Positions 44,844 to 52,793 of a stretch of DNA of 64,000 nucleotides are shown in pieces. A program made the position numbers and the translations under genes. The DNA lies in NCBI RefSeq assembly GCF_003853705.1, contig NZ_QTQI01000002.1, forward strand, positions 248,001-312,000, given 5' to 3'. Numbering within the stretch: position 1 is the first letter of the stretch; every line of letters begins with the position of its first letter. The notes below the pieces were generated by a model that worked only from the letters and a program-made list of their open reading frames with translations, searched no databases and was not told the origin of the DNA. Source of the stretch: Burkholderia sp. Bp8992. GTDB lineage: Bacteria > Pseudomonadota > Gammaproteobacteria > Burkholderiales > Burkholderiaceae.

Positions 44844-44965
44844 ACATTTCGAGCTGTAAGGATCGGGGGTTCAGACTCGCCTGCCTCGATGAGTACAGCC
44901 GTGTTCGGCCGCGCGACCGGCCTCTGCGATAATGCGGGCTCCCCATTTCCGCTTCGCCTCCCGCC

Positions 44966-45457
44966 ATGACGCAGCCGTCCGCCCCGCTCTCCACCGACCT
45001 GCCGCCGATCTCGTGCCTGCCCGGCGACGCGCTGCCGTGGCTGCCGATGAGCGCCGACCTGCCGGGGCTCGCGATCAAGTATCTGCACATCAATGCGGCC
45101 GAGGACACGCTGACCGCGCTGCTGAAGATGCCGGCCGGCGGCACGCTGCCGCGCCATCGGCACGACGGCGAGGTGTTCGTCCATACGTTGCAGGGTGCGT
45201 GGCGTTACCGCGAATACGACTGGGTCGCGCACGCCGGCTCGACGGTGCTCGAGCCGGCCGGCTCGGTGCATACGCCGGAAACGCTCGGCGCGCCGGGCGA
45301 GGATGTCATCACGCTGAACGTGATGCGCGGCGATCTCGTGCTGCTCGACGACGACGGCCGCGAGACCGCGCGCGAGAATTGCCGCGTCGCGCTGCTGCGC
45401 CAGCGCAAGCATGCGCGTACCGCGCCGGACGCCGCCGCGCCGTTCGTCACGCGATAA
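44966..45457 (+). CDS. Cupin dioxygenase-like protein (2,4'-dihydroxyacetophenone dioxygenase family)
   Basis: 163 residues with a single cupin fold. GGTLPRHRHDGEVFVHTLQG gives the three first-motif ligands (His, His, Glu) and VLEPAGSVHTPE the second-motif His, so an iron site is intact. Sequence resembles 2,4'-dihydroxyacetophenone dioxygenases, which cleave the side chain of hydroxyacetophenones. No aromatic-ketone pathway gene lies nearby, so the natural substrate is uncertain. It is divergent from the MarR operon and may share its operator. Confidence 0.8.
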   Translation: MTQPSAPLSTDLPPISCLPGDALPWLPMSADLPGLAIKYLHINAAEDTLTALLKMPAGGTLPRHRHDGEVFVHTLQGAWRYREYDWVAHAGSTVLEPAGSVHTPETLGAPGEDVITLNVMRGDLVLLDDDGRETARENCRVALLRQRKHARTAPDAAAPFVTR

Positions 45458-45559
45458 CGCAGGCGACGTCGGCTCGGCGCGCTCCGCGTGGTGCGGGCGC
45501 GCGCCGTCGCCCTGATGGCCGGCGGTGCACGTCGCCCGCTTCGCAGGCCGACCCGCGCG

Positions 45560-46708
45560 TTACCGAAAGCGCCGGAAAAAACGCCGAATGTCGTCCGCCA
45601 GCCGATCCGGCTCTTCCATCGCCGCGAAATGGCCGCCGGCCGGCATGTCGGTCCATTGCACGACGTCGAACACGCGTTCGACCCAGCTGCGCGGCGGGCG
45701 GCCGATTTCCTTCGGAAAACGCGCGAACGCGACGGGCACCGCCACGCGTTGGCCGGCCGCGAAACGCATGGGCTGCAGCCGGTTTTCCCAATACATCTGC
45801 ATGGACGAGCCGATGCAGCCGGTGAACCAGTAGAGCGAGATGCCGGTCAGCAGCGTGTCGTGCGAAAACCGCCGTGCGACGTCGCCGTCGCAATCGCTCC
45901 ACGCGCGGAATTTCTCGGCGATCCATGCGGCCAGCCCGGCCGGCGAATCGTTGAGCGCGACGGCCAGCGTCTGCGGTTTCGTCATGTGCATATGCGCGTA
46001 GCCGCCTTCCAGCGCGGCCCACTCGCCGCGCTGCGTCACGAAGGCCCGTTCGTCCTCGGTCAGCGGCAACGCCGCGTCGGCCGGCGGCTCGTAGCTGCCG
46101 GGCAGGAAGTTCAGGTGGATGCCGTCCAGCCGGTCCGCATGTCGCGCGCCGAGCGCGATCGACACGCCTGCGCCGAGATCGCCGCCTTGCGCGCCGAAGC
46201 GTCGATAGCCGAGGCCGGACATCAACGCCGCCCAGCGGTCGGCGACCTGAAACGCCGACATGCCGGGTGCCGCGGGCGCGGGCGAGAACAGGAAGCCGGG
46301 CAGCGACGGCACGACGACGTCGAACGCGTCGTCAGGATCGCCGCCGAACGCCGCCGGATCGCAGAGGCGCTCGATCAGCGCGTCGAATTCGAACACGGAG
46401 CCCGGCCAGCCGTGCGTGATGACGAGCGGATAAGGGTTCGGTCCCGCCCCGCGCCGATGGATGAAATGCACGCGCTGCCCGCCTGCCTCCGCGACGAACT
46501 GCGGCAGCCGGTTCAGCCGACGCTCCACCGCACGCCAGTCGAAGCGCTCGGCCCAGTATTCGGCCAGGTCGCGCAGCCACGCGCCGTCCACGCCCTGCTG
46601 CCACGGCTCGGCGGGCGTGAGCGTCGGCGGGCGGTTGCCGCGCAGGCGCCGGCGCAGGTCATCCAGTGCGTGATCGGGTATCGCAATCTCGAACGGCTCG
46701 GCGTGCAT
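45560..46708 (-). CDS. Epoxide hydrolase (EHN domain, alpha/beta-hydrolase)
   Basis: 382 residues. An N-terminal EHN domain (about 5-105) leads into the alpha/beta-hydrolase core. HGWPGS (99-104) is the oxyanion-hole motif, GAQGGDLGA places the nucleophile Asp177, and PAGGHFAAMEEPDRLADDI near the C-terminus carries the catalytic His. This set matches microsomal/juvenile-hormone-type epoxide hydrolases, which add water to epoxides through an Asp-ester intermediate. It is followed by no operon partner and is preceded on the same strand by the GlxA-type regulator, 76 bp upstream. Confidence 0.9.
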   Translation of the reverse strand: MHAEPFEIAIPDHALDDLRRRLRGNRPPTLTPAEPWQQGVDGAWLRDLAEYWAERFDWRAVERRLNRLPQFVAEAGGQRVHFIHRRGAGPNPYPLVITHGWPGSVFEFDALIERLCDPAAFGGDPDDAFDVVVPSLPGFLFSPAPAAPGMSAFQVADRWAALMSGLGYRRFGAQGGDLGAGVSIALGARHADRLDGIHLNFLPGSYEPPADAALPLTEDERAFVTQRGEWAALEGGYAHMHMTKPQTLAVALNDSPAGLAAWIAEKFRAWSDCDGDVARRFSHDTLLTGISLYWFTGCIGSSMQMYWENRLQPMRFAAGQRVAVPVAFARFPKEIGRPPRSWVERVFDVVQWTDMPAGGHFAAMEEPDRLADDIRRFFRRFR

Positions 46709-46784
46709 GGTGTCTCCTCGCGACGAATGCCGGAGATTCTGCGCGATTTTTCCGCCCCGCGCTGGCGTCGCGCGCCGGTGGGCG

Positions 46785-47744
46785 TCAGCCCGTTTCGCGT
46801 TCGTCCGCCCGCGCGTCGCGCCGCATCGCCTGCGGCGGCACGCCGAATCCGCGCACGAACGCCTCGCGCATGTGCCGCCGGTCGCGAAAGCCGTTCTCCT
46901 TCGCGATCACGTCGAGCGGATGACGGCTCTGCTCGATCATCAGCCGGGCGGATTCGAGCCGCAGCCGCTCGATCGCCTTCGCCGGCGACTGCCCCGTTTC
47001 GAGCGTGAACACGCGGCTGAACTGGCGCGGGCTCAGGTGGACGGCTTCGGCCAGGTCCTCGACGGTCAGCGCGCGGCCGAGGTTCCGCCGCGCATAGTTC
47101 AGCGCGTTCTGGATCCGGTCGGATTTCGGCGCGAGGTCGAGCATTTCGGAATGCTGCGACTGGCCGCCGGCCCGGCGCTGGTGCATCACGAGCTTGTGCG
47201 CGACCGAGCGCGCGGCATCGGCGCCCAGATCCTTTTCCACCATCGCGAGCGCCAGGTCGAGCCCCGCCGTCATGCCGGCCGAGGTCCAGATCGGACCGTC
47301 GACGATGTAGATCCGGTCGTCCTCGACGCGAATCTCCGGGTGCTGCCGCTGCATGTCGCGGCCGAACGCCCAATGCGTGGTCGCGCGGCGCTGCGCGAGC
47401 AATCCGGCCTCGGCCAGCACGAACGCACCCGTGCAGATACCGGCGATCCGCCGCGCACGCGCATTCGCACGCCGCAGATAGGTGACGACGCCGGCCGGCG
47501 CCGGCGTGGCGAGCGGATCGTTGACGCCCGCGACGATCCACGTATCGACGTCGATCCGCCCGCGCAGCGCACGCGTGGCGACCGACAGCCCGAGCGACGA
47601 GCGCACGTCGCCGCCGTCGACCGAATAGCTGTCCATCGCGTAGAACGGCTCGCGCATGCCCATGTTCGCGTACTCGAACACCGACTGCGCGGCGAGCGCC
47701 ATGATCTGGAAGCCGTCGCTGATCAGAAAGCCGATTCGGTGCAT
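46785..47744 (-). CDS. GlxA family transcriptional regulator (DJ-1/PfpI + AraC)
   Basis: 319 residues. The N-terminal DJ-1/PfpI-like domain (about 1-170) has the nucleophile-elbow sequence GICTGAFVLAEAGLL, and the C-terminal AraC domain (about 215-305) includes LTVEDLAEAVHLSPRQFSRV and MIEQSRHPLDVIAKENGF. Such proteins sense nitrogenous or small organic metabolites. It lies between the epoxide hydrolase (same strand, 76 bp downstream) and a divergent SDR gene and could regulate either. Confidence 0.92.
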   Translation of the reverse strand: MHRIGFLISDGFQIMALAAQSVFEYANMGMREPFYAMDSYSVDGGDVRSSLGLSVATRALRGRIDVDTWIVAGVNDPLATPAPAGVVTYLRRANARARRIAGICTGAFVLAEAGLLAQRRATTHWAFGRDMQRQHPEIRVEDDRIYIVDGPIWTSAGMTAGLDLALAMVEKDLGADAARSVAHKLVMHQRRAGGQSQHSEMLDLAPKSDRIQNALNYARRNLGRALTVEDLAEAVHLSPRQFSRVFTLETGQSPAKAIERLRLESARLMIEQSRHPLDVIAKENGFRDRRHMREAFVRGFGVPPQAMRRDARADERETG

Positions 47745-47879
47745 GGGGGTCTCCGGTCCCGGGCGCGGTGGTCGGCCCGATGTCCTGAATCATACCCATC
47801 TACGTCATTTGTGTCGCGGCGCTTCGGCGCCAGAATGGCTTCACGCCATCCGGCCATTCCCACCGAAACGGAGCACATC

Positions 47880-48680
47880 ATGACGCAAGCACATCGCGGT
47901 ACCGCCCTCATTACCGGCGCATCGTCGGGCATCGGCGCCGTCTATGCGGACCGCCTCGCGCGGCGCGGCTACGACCTGATCCTGGTCGCGCGCAACCGCG
48001 ACCGGCTGAGCGCACTCGCCGAGCGCATCACGAACGACACGCAGCGCAGCGTCGAGATCGTCGACGCGGACCTCAACGACCGCACGGCGCTCGCCGCCGT
48101 CGAGGCGAAGCTGAAGCAGGACGCGAGCATCACGCTGCTCGTGAACAACGCGGGCATCGGCACGCATGCGCCGCTGCTCGACAGCGACGTCGACGCGATG
48201 ACGCGGATGATCGACCTGAACGTGACCGCGCTCACGCGCCTGACCTACGCGGCCGTGCCGGGCTTCGTCGCGCGCGGCGGCGGCGCCGTGATCAACATTT
48301 CGTCGATCGTCGCGATCTCGCCGGAAACGCTGAACGGCGTGTACGGCGGCAGCAAGGCGTTCGTGCTCGCGTTCAGCCAGTCGCTGCATCACGAACTCGC
48401 CGACAAGGGCGTGCAGGTGCAGGCCGTGCTGCCGGGCGCAACCGCGACCGATTTCTGGCAGACGGGCGGCCTGCCGCTCGAACACCTGCCGAAGGAAATC
48501 GTGATGACGGCGACGGACATGGTCGATGCCGCGCTGATCGGCTTCGATCGCGGCGAACTCGTGACGATCCCGTCGCTGCACGCGGGCCACGAATGGGACG
48601 CTTACGAGACGGCACGCCGCACGATGGCGCCGCACCTGTCGGCCGATACGCCGGCGCCGCGCTACACCGCGGCGCGCTAG
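47880..48680 (+). CDS. SDR family oxidoreductase
   Basis: 266 residues. TGASSGIG (12-19), NNAG (89-92), active-site Ser near 141 and YGGSK (Tyr155, Lys159) are intact, and LILVARNRDRL suggests NADP preference by its Arg residues. The protein resembles the DltE/YqjQ-type SDRs of unknown substrate. It is divergent from the GlxA-type regulator, which is its probable controller. Its TAG stop shares the CTAG palindrome with the stop of the convergent MFS gene. Confidence 0.9.
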   Translation: MTQAHRGTALITGASSGIGAVYADRLARRGYDLILVARNRDRLSALAERITNDTQRSVEIVDADLNDRTALAAVEAKLKQDASITLLVNNAGIGTHAPLLDSDVDAMTRMIDLNVTALTRLTYAAVPGFVARGGGAVINISSIVAISPETLNGVYGGSKAFVLAFSQSLHHELADKGVQVQAVLPGATATDFWQTGGLPLEHLPKEIVMTATDMVDAALIGFDRGELVTIPSLHAGHEWDAYETARRTMAPHLSADTPAPRYTAAR

Positions 48681-50035
48681 TTGCCGGCGGCGCCCGCGCC
48701 GTGCGGTGCGGCGCGCACGCCCAGCAGCATCGCGACCGCGCACGCGGCCAGCAGCGCGGCGATCATCCACATCGCCGGATCCATGCTGCCGGTTCGCGTG
48801 CGGATCAACCCGACGAGCCAGGGCGTGATCATCCCGCTCGACACGCCGATGCTGCTGATCAGCGCGATTCCGCCCGCCGCGCCGGCGCCCGAGAAATACG
48901 CGGACGGCACGGCCCAGAACACCGGATGCGCGGCGAAGATCAGCATCGCCGCGATCGACAGCAGCGCCATCATCGCGACGATGCTCGGCAGGTGCAGCGT
49001 CAGCAGCGCGAGCGCCACCGCGCCGCCGAACGCGCACGCGGCGAAGTGCCGGCGCCGTTCGCGCTGGCGGTCCGAGCGCCGCGCGATCGCGATCAGGCCG
49101 GCCGCGCCGATCGCGTTCGGCACGACCGACAGCAGGCTGATCTGCACGACGTCGTGGATGCCGAATTCGCGGATCATCAGCGGCATCCAGAACAGCAGCA
49201 TCAACAGCGCGGTGGTCAGCGAGAAATAGATGAACGCGAACAGGTACGTGCGCGGTTCGGCCAGCACCTGCCGCAGCGAATGCGGCGCCTGCGTGCCCGC
49301 GCCGGTGCGGTCGGCGGCCAGGTCGGCCGCGAGCTGCCGGCGATCGGCGTCGGACAGCCAGCGCGCGTGCTCGGGGCGATCGCACAGCCGGAACCACGCG
49401 ATCACGCCGAGCAGGATCGCGGGCGCGCCTTCGATCGCGAACATCCATTGCCAGCCATGCAGCCCCATCACGCCGGACATCCCGCGCATGATCCAGCCCG
49501 ACAGCAGCCCGCCGACCATCCCCGCCACCGCGACGCCCGCGTAGAAGATCGACAGCACCGACGCGCGCCGCCGAGCCGGATACCAGTACGTCAGGTAGAA
49601 CACCACGCCCGGGAAGAACCCGGCCTCGAACACGCCGAGCAGGAAGCGCAGCACGTAGAAGTGCCGCGCGCTGTCGACGCTGATCATCGCGACCGACACC
49701 GCGCCCCACAGGAACATGATCCGCGCGAACGTGCGGCGCGCGCCGAAGCGGCGCAGCAGCGCGTTGCTCGGCACTTCGAACAGCACGTAGCCGACGAAGA
49801 ACAGCACCGCGCCGAGGCTGTACATCGCGTCGGTCAGGCCGAGATCCTGCCGCATCTGCAGCTGCGCGAAGCCGATGTTGCTGCGGTCGAGGATCGACAC
49901 GATGTAGCAAATGAACAGGAACGGCACGATTCGCCTGCCGATGCGGCGGTAGAGCGCGTCGTCGCCGGTCGCGTCCGTCGTACCGGCGCCTGGCGCGACG
50001 GCCGGCGCGGCGTGTGCTTGAAGCGGGGCTGACAT
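48677..50035 (-). CDS. MFS transporter, ACS family (tandem copy 1)
   Basis: 452 residues and twelve spans. IVPFLFICYIVSILDRSNIG, FAQLQMRQDLGLTDAMYSLG and FEAGFFPGVVFYLTYWYPAR are typical of ACS-family organic-anion importers. It is clearly paralogous to the next gene upstream (shared blocks throughout, e.g. GLHGWQWMFAIEGAPAILL), so a tandem duplication is likely. It is the last gene of a run with the second carrier (86-bp gap) and the MBL-fold gene. Confidence 0.92.
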   Translation of the reverse strand: MSAPLQAHAAPAVAPGAGTTDATGDDALYRRIGRRIVPFLFICYIVSILDRSNIGFAQLQMRQDLGLTDAMYSLGAVLFFVGYVLFEVPSNALLRRFGARRTFARIMFLWGAVSVAMISVDSARHFYVLRFLLGVFEAGFFPGVVFYLTYWYPARRRASVLSIFYAGVAVAGMVGGLLSGWIMRGMSGVMGLHGWQWMFAIEGAPAILLGVIAWFRLCDRPEHARWLSDADRRQLAADLAADRTGAGTQAPHSLRQVLAEPRTYLFAFIYFSLTTALLMLLFWMPLMIREFGIHDVVQISLLSVVPNAIGAAGLIAIARRSDRQRERRRHFAACAFGGAVALALLTLHLPSIVAMMALLSIAAMLIFAAHPVFWAVPSAYFSGAGAAGGIALISSIGVSSGMITPWLVGLIRTRTGSMDPAMWMIAALLAACAVAMLLGVRAAPHGAGAAGN

Positions 50036-50121
50036 CGATCGTCTCCTCGATGGATTCGGGTGCGGGGCGGACACGAAGCGCCGGTCGCCGCGCCCGCGGG
50101 CAGCGACCGGCCGGTGCTCGT

Positions 50122-51474
50122 TCAGCCGCGCTGCGCGGCCTCGCCCTTCACGCCGAGCATCAGCGCGGCGCCGCTGGCCACCAGCAGCGCGGCCAGCAGG
50201 TACACGGCGAGATCCATGCTGCCCGTGCGCGTGCGGATCATCCCGATCACCCACGGGCTGACGATGCCGCTCGTGATCCCGATGCTGCTGATCAGCGCGA
50301 TCCCGGCCGCGGCCGCGTTGCCCGACAGGTAGCGGGTCGGCACGGCCCAGAAGATCGGCAGCGCGGCGAAGATCAGCGTCGCCGCGATCGACAGGCACGC
50401 GAGCATCGCCGCGAAGCTGTGCAGGTGCAGCGTCAGCGCCGCGAGCGCGAGCCCGCCGCCGATCGTGCAGCACGCGAAGTGCTTGCGGCGCTCGCCGGTG
50501 CGGTCCGAGCGGCGTGCGATCAGGACCAGCCCGAGCGCGCCGACCGCGTTCGGCACGACCGTGTACAGGCTCACCGCGACGACGTCGGTCACGCCGAAGT
50601 CGCGGATCATCAGCGGCATCCAGAAGTTGAGCGTCAGCGACGCGCAGGTCAGCGAGAAATAGATGAACGCGAACAGGTACACGCGCGGGTTCGCCAGTGC
50701 GGCCAGCACACTGCGCCCGTCGTGTGCGCTGCCGTGCCCGCGGCCTTCGGCGCACAGCGCGGCGACCCGCGCCTTTTCATCGGACGTGAGCCACGCGGCG
50801 TCCTGCGGCCGGTCGACGAGGAACGTGAAGGCGGCAAACGCGAGCAGGATCGCCGGCGCGCCCTCGATCGCGAACATCCACTGCCAGCCGTGCAGCCCCA
50901 TCACGCCGCTCATGTCGCGCATGATCCAGCCCGACAGCAGGCCGCCGAGCACGCCGGCCACCGCGACGCCCGCGAAGAACACCGAGATCGCCGCCGCGCG
51001 CCGGTTCGCGGGAAACCAGTAGGTCAGGTACAGCACGATGCCGGGGAAGAAGCCGGCCTCGAACACGCCGAGCAGGAAGCGCAGCACGTAGAAATGCGAC
51101 GGCTGTGACACGAACATCATCCCGGTCGACGCGATGCCCCACAGCAGCATGATCCGCGTGAACGTGCGGCGCGCGCCGAACCGCGCGAGCAGCATGTTGC
51201 TCGGCACTTCGCAGAACACGTAGCCGACGTAGAACACCGCGGCGCCGAGGCCGTACATCGCATCGCTGAAGCCGAGGTCGTGCTTCATCTGCAACTGCGC
51301 GAAGCCGATGTTGATGCGGTCGAGAAACGACACGACGTAGCAGAGGAACAGGAACGGGACGATCCGCCACGCGATCTTGCGGAACAGCTGCGCGTCGCTG
51401 AATTCGGATACGGAAGCCGGCGCCGAGGCACGCGCGTGCGCGTGCGCCGCTTCGGCGGGAAGCGATTGGGACAT
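50122..51474 (-). CDS. MFS transporter, ACS family (tandem copy 2)
   Basis: 450 residues and twelve spans; FLFLCYVVSFLDRINIGFAQ, LQMKHDLGFSDAMYGLGAAV and FEAGFFPGIVLYLTYWFPAN mark the ACS family. It is a paralogue of the downstream carrier. ATG 51474 (MSQSLPAEAAHAHARAS) has GGAGAGAGAC just upstream. It is 182 bp after the MBL-fold gene, so the two carriers may serve a substrate and its product, or two related anions. Confidence 0.92.
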   Translation of the reverse strand: MSQSLPAEAAHAHARASAPASVSEFSDAQLFRKIAWRIVPFLFLCYVVSFLDRINIGFAQLQMKHDLGFSDAMYGLGAAVFYVGYVFCEVPSNMLLARFGARRTFTRIMLLWGIASTGMMFVSQPSHFYVLRFLLGVFEAGFFPGIVLYLTYWFPANRRAAAISVFFAGVAVAGVLGGLLSGWIMRDMSGVMGLHGWQWMFAIEGAPAILLAFAAFTFLVDRPQDAAWLTSDEKARVAALCAEGRGHGSAHDGRSVLAALANPRVYLFAFIYFSLTCASLTLNFWMPLMIRDFGVTDVVAVSLYTVVPNAVGALGLVLIARRSDRTGERRKHFACCTIGGGLALAALTLHLHSFAAMLACLSIAATLIFAALPIFWAVPTRYLSGNAAAAGIALISSIGITSGIVSPWVIGMIRTRTGSMDLAVYLLAALLVASGAALMLGVKGEAAQRG

Positions 51475-51656
51475 GTCTCTCTCCAAACGCGCGCGTATCG
51501 AGCGCGCGGCAGTCTCCGAGGGCGTGCACGCGCCCTGCTTTCTTGTGAGACCGGATACGGCTGCCGGCACCGCGGCGCACTGCCGCCGCGGAAGCCGCAG
51601 CCCTCAGGGCAACGACGAGGCGATCATGAGAACGCCGCCCCGCCGCCGCGTGCCGC

Positions 51657-52616
51657 TCAGTCCTGCAGCGCGGCCCACATTTCCTTGTCGCGCTGCGCGG
51701 TCCAGATGCGCGGATGCGTGATGCCGCTCGCTTCGTCGAACGCGCGCGACACGTCGAACGGCAGACAGTGTTCGTAGATGAACACGTGGCCGAACTTCGG
51801 GTCCATCGCTTCGCGCGTGAGCGCCATCGACGCCTTCAGGTCGAGATTGCGCTCGACGGCCTTGCGGCCCTGCGCGAGCAGCGTCGTCACGAAATCCTTC
51901 GTGTAATCGAGGCCCTTGTTCACGTCGGCCGGATTCAGCAGCGCGGGGCCGCGGCCGGGCACCAGCTTCTCGGCGCCGAGCGCGCGCAGCGCCTCGAGCG
52001 TGGCCGGCCACTGTTCGAGCTGCGCATCGCCGCAGTAGCACGCGGCGTCGTATTCGACGAGATCGCCCGAAAACAGCACCTTCTGCGACGGCAGCCACAC
52101 GATCGTGTCGCCCTTCGTATGGCCCGAGCCGACGTGCATGATCTTCACTTCGAGCTTGCCGAGGAACAGCGTGATCTCGCGCTCGAACACGAGCGTCGGC
52201 CAGGTCAGGCCCGGCACCGTCTCGACGCCGGCGAACAGGCGCGGGAAGCGTTCGATCTCCGACTTCATGTCGGCCTCGCCGCGCTCGACGATCATCTCGT
52301 AGGTGCCGCGGCTCGCGATGACGTGCTGCGCGCCTTCGTCGAAATACGCGGACGCGCCGAGCACGCGCACCGCGTGGTAGTGCGACAGCACCACGTGCTT
52401 GATCGGCTTGTCGGTCACGCTGCGGATCTTCGCGATCAGGTCCTGCGCCATCGCGGGCGTCGCGGTCGTGTCGACGATCAGCACGCTATCGTCGCCAATG
52501 ATCACGCCCGAGTTCGGGTCGCCTTCGGCGGTGTACGCGTACGCGTTCTCGGACAGCTTCGTCCAGGTGACTTTCTTCTCTTCCAGATCGGCTTGGGAGG
52601 CGAATGCTTTGGCCAT
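51657..52616 (-). CDS. MBL-fold protein with an altered metal motif
   Basis: 319 residues with a metallo-beta-lactamase fold. The canonical HxHxDH is HYHAVR (79-84): both His of the first metal site are kept, while the Asp and third His of the second site are Val and Arg. Downstream GSGHTKGD and FSGDLVEYD retain other ligand positions. A one-metal hydrolase or a lyase-like activity is plausible; a dinuclear hydrolase is not. The family resembles glyoxalase-II/SoxH-like proteins linked to organic-acid catabolism. It is the first gene before two ACS carriers and is divergent from the double-IclR regulator. Confidence 0.85.
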   Translation of the reverse strand: MAKAFASQADLEEKKVTWTKLSENAYAYTAEGDPNSGVIIGDDSVLIVDTTATPAMAQDLIAKIRSVTDKPIKHVVLSHYHAVRVLGASAYFDEGAQHVIASRGTYEMIVERGEADMKSEIERFPRLFAGVETVPGLTWPTLVFEREITLFLGKLEVKIMHVGSGHTKGDTIVWLPSQKVLFSGDLVEYDAACYCGDAQLEQWPATLEALRALGAEKLVPGRGPALLNPADVNKGLDYTKDFVTTLLAQGRKAVERNLDLKASMALTREAMDPKFGHVFIYEHCLPFDVSRAFDEASGITHPRIWTAQRDKEMWAALQD

Positions 52617-52682
52617 TGTGCGTTCCGTGGCTGCGAGCCATGTGTTGAGGGGAATGAGCGGATCATCTTCCCGCCTCGAATA

Positions 52683-52697
52683 TTTGTCAATGACAAA
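52683..52697. promoter_or_regulatory. Perfect palindrome TTTGTCA-A-TGACAAA
   Basis: Seven-base perfect arms around one base, 67 bp before the MBL-fold start and 97 bp before the double-IclR start, in the AT-rich part of the divergent gap. Best candidate operator for the IclR-type regulator. Confidence 0.65.
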
Positions 52698-52793
52698 GTC
52701 GCTTGCTATTGTTTAATTCTGGTAAACCTGCGGGCTGGCGCGAGAAATGGCGTCGGATACCATGCGGGGTTTCGTCAACGGAAGAATCATCGC

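Noticed and set aside
51714..52793. N-terminal extension of the double-IclR frame
   Set aside because: Antisense to the MBL-fold gene and compositionally biased; real start is GTG 52794.
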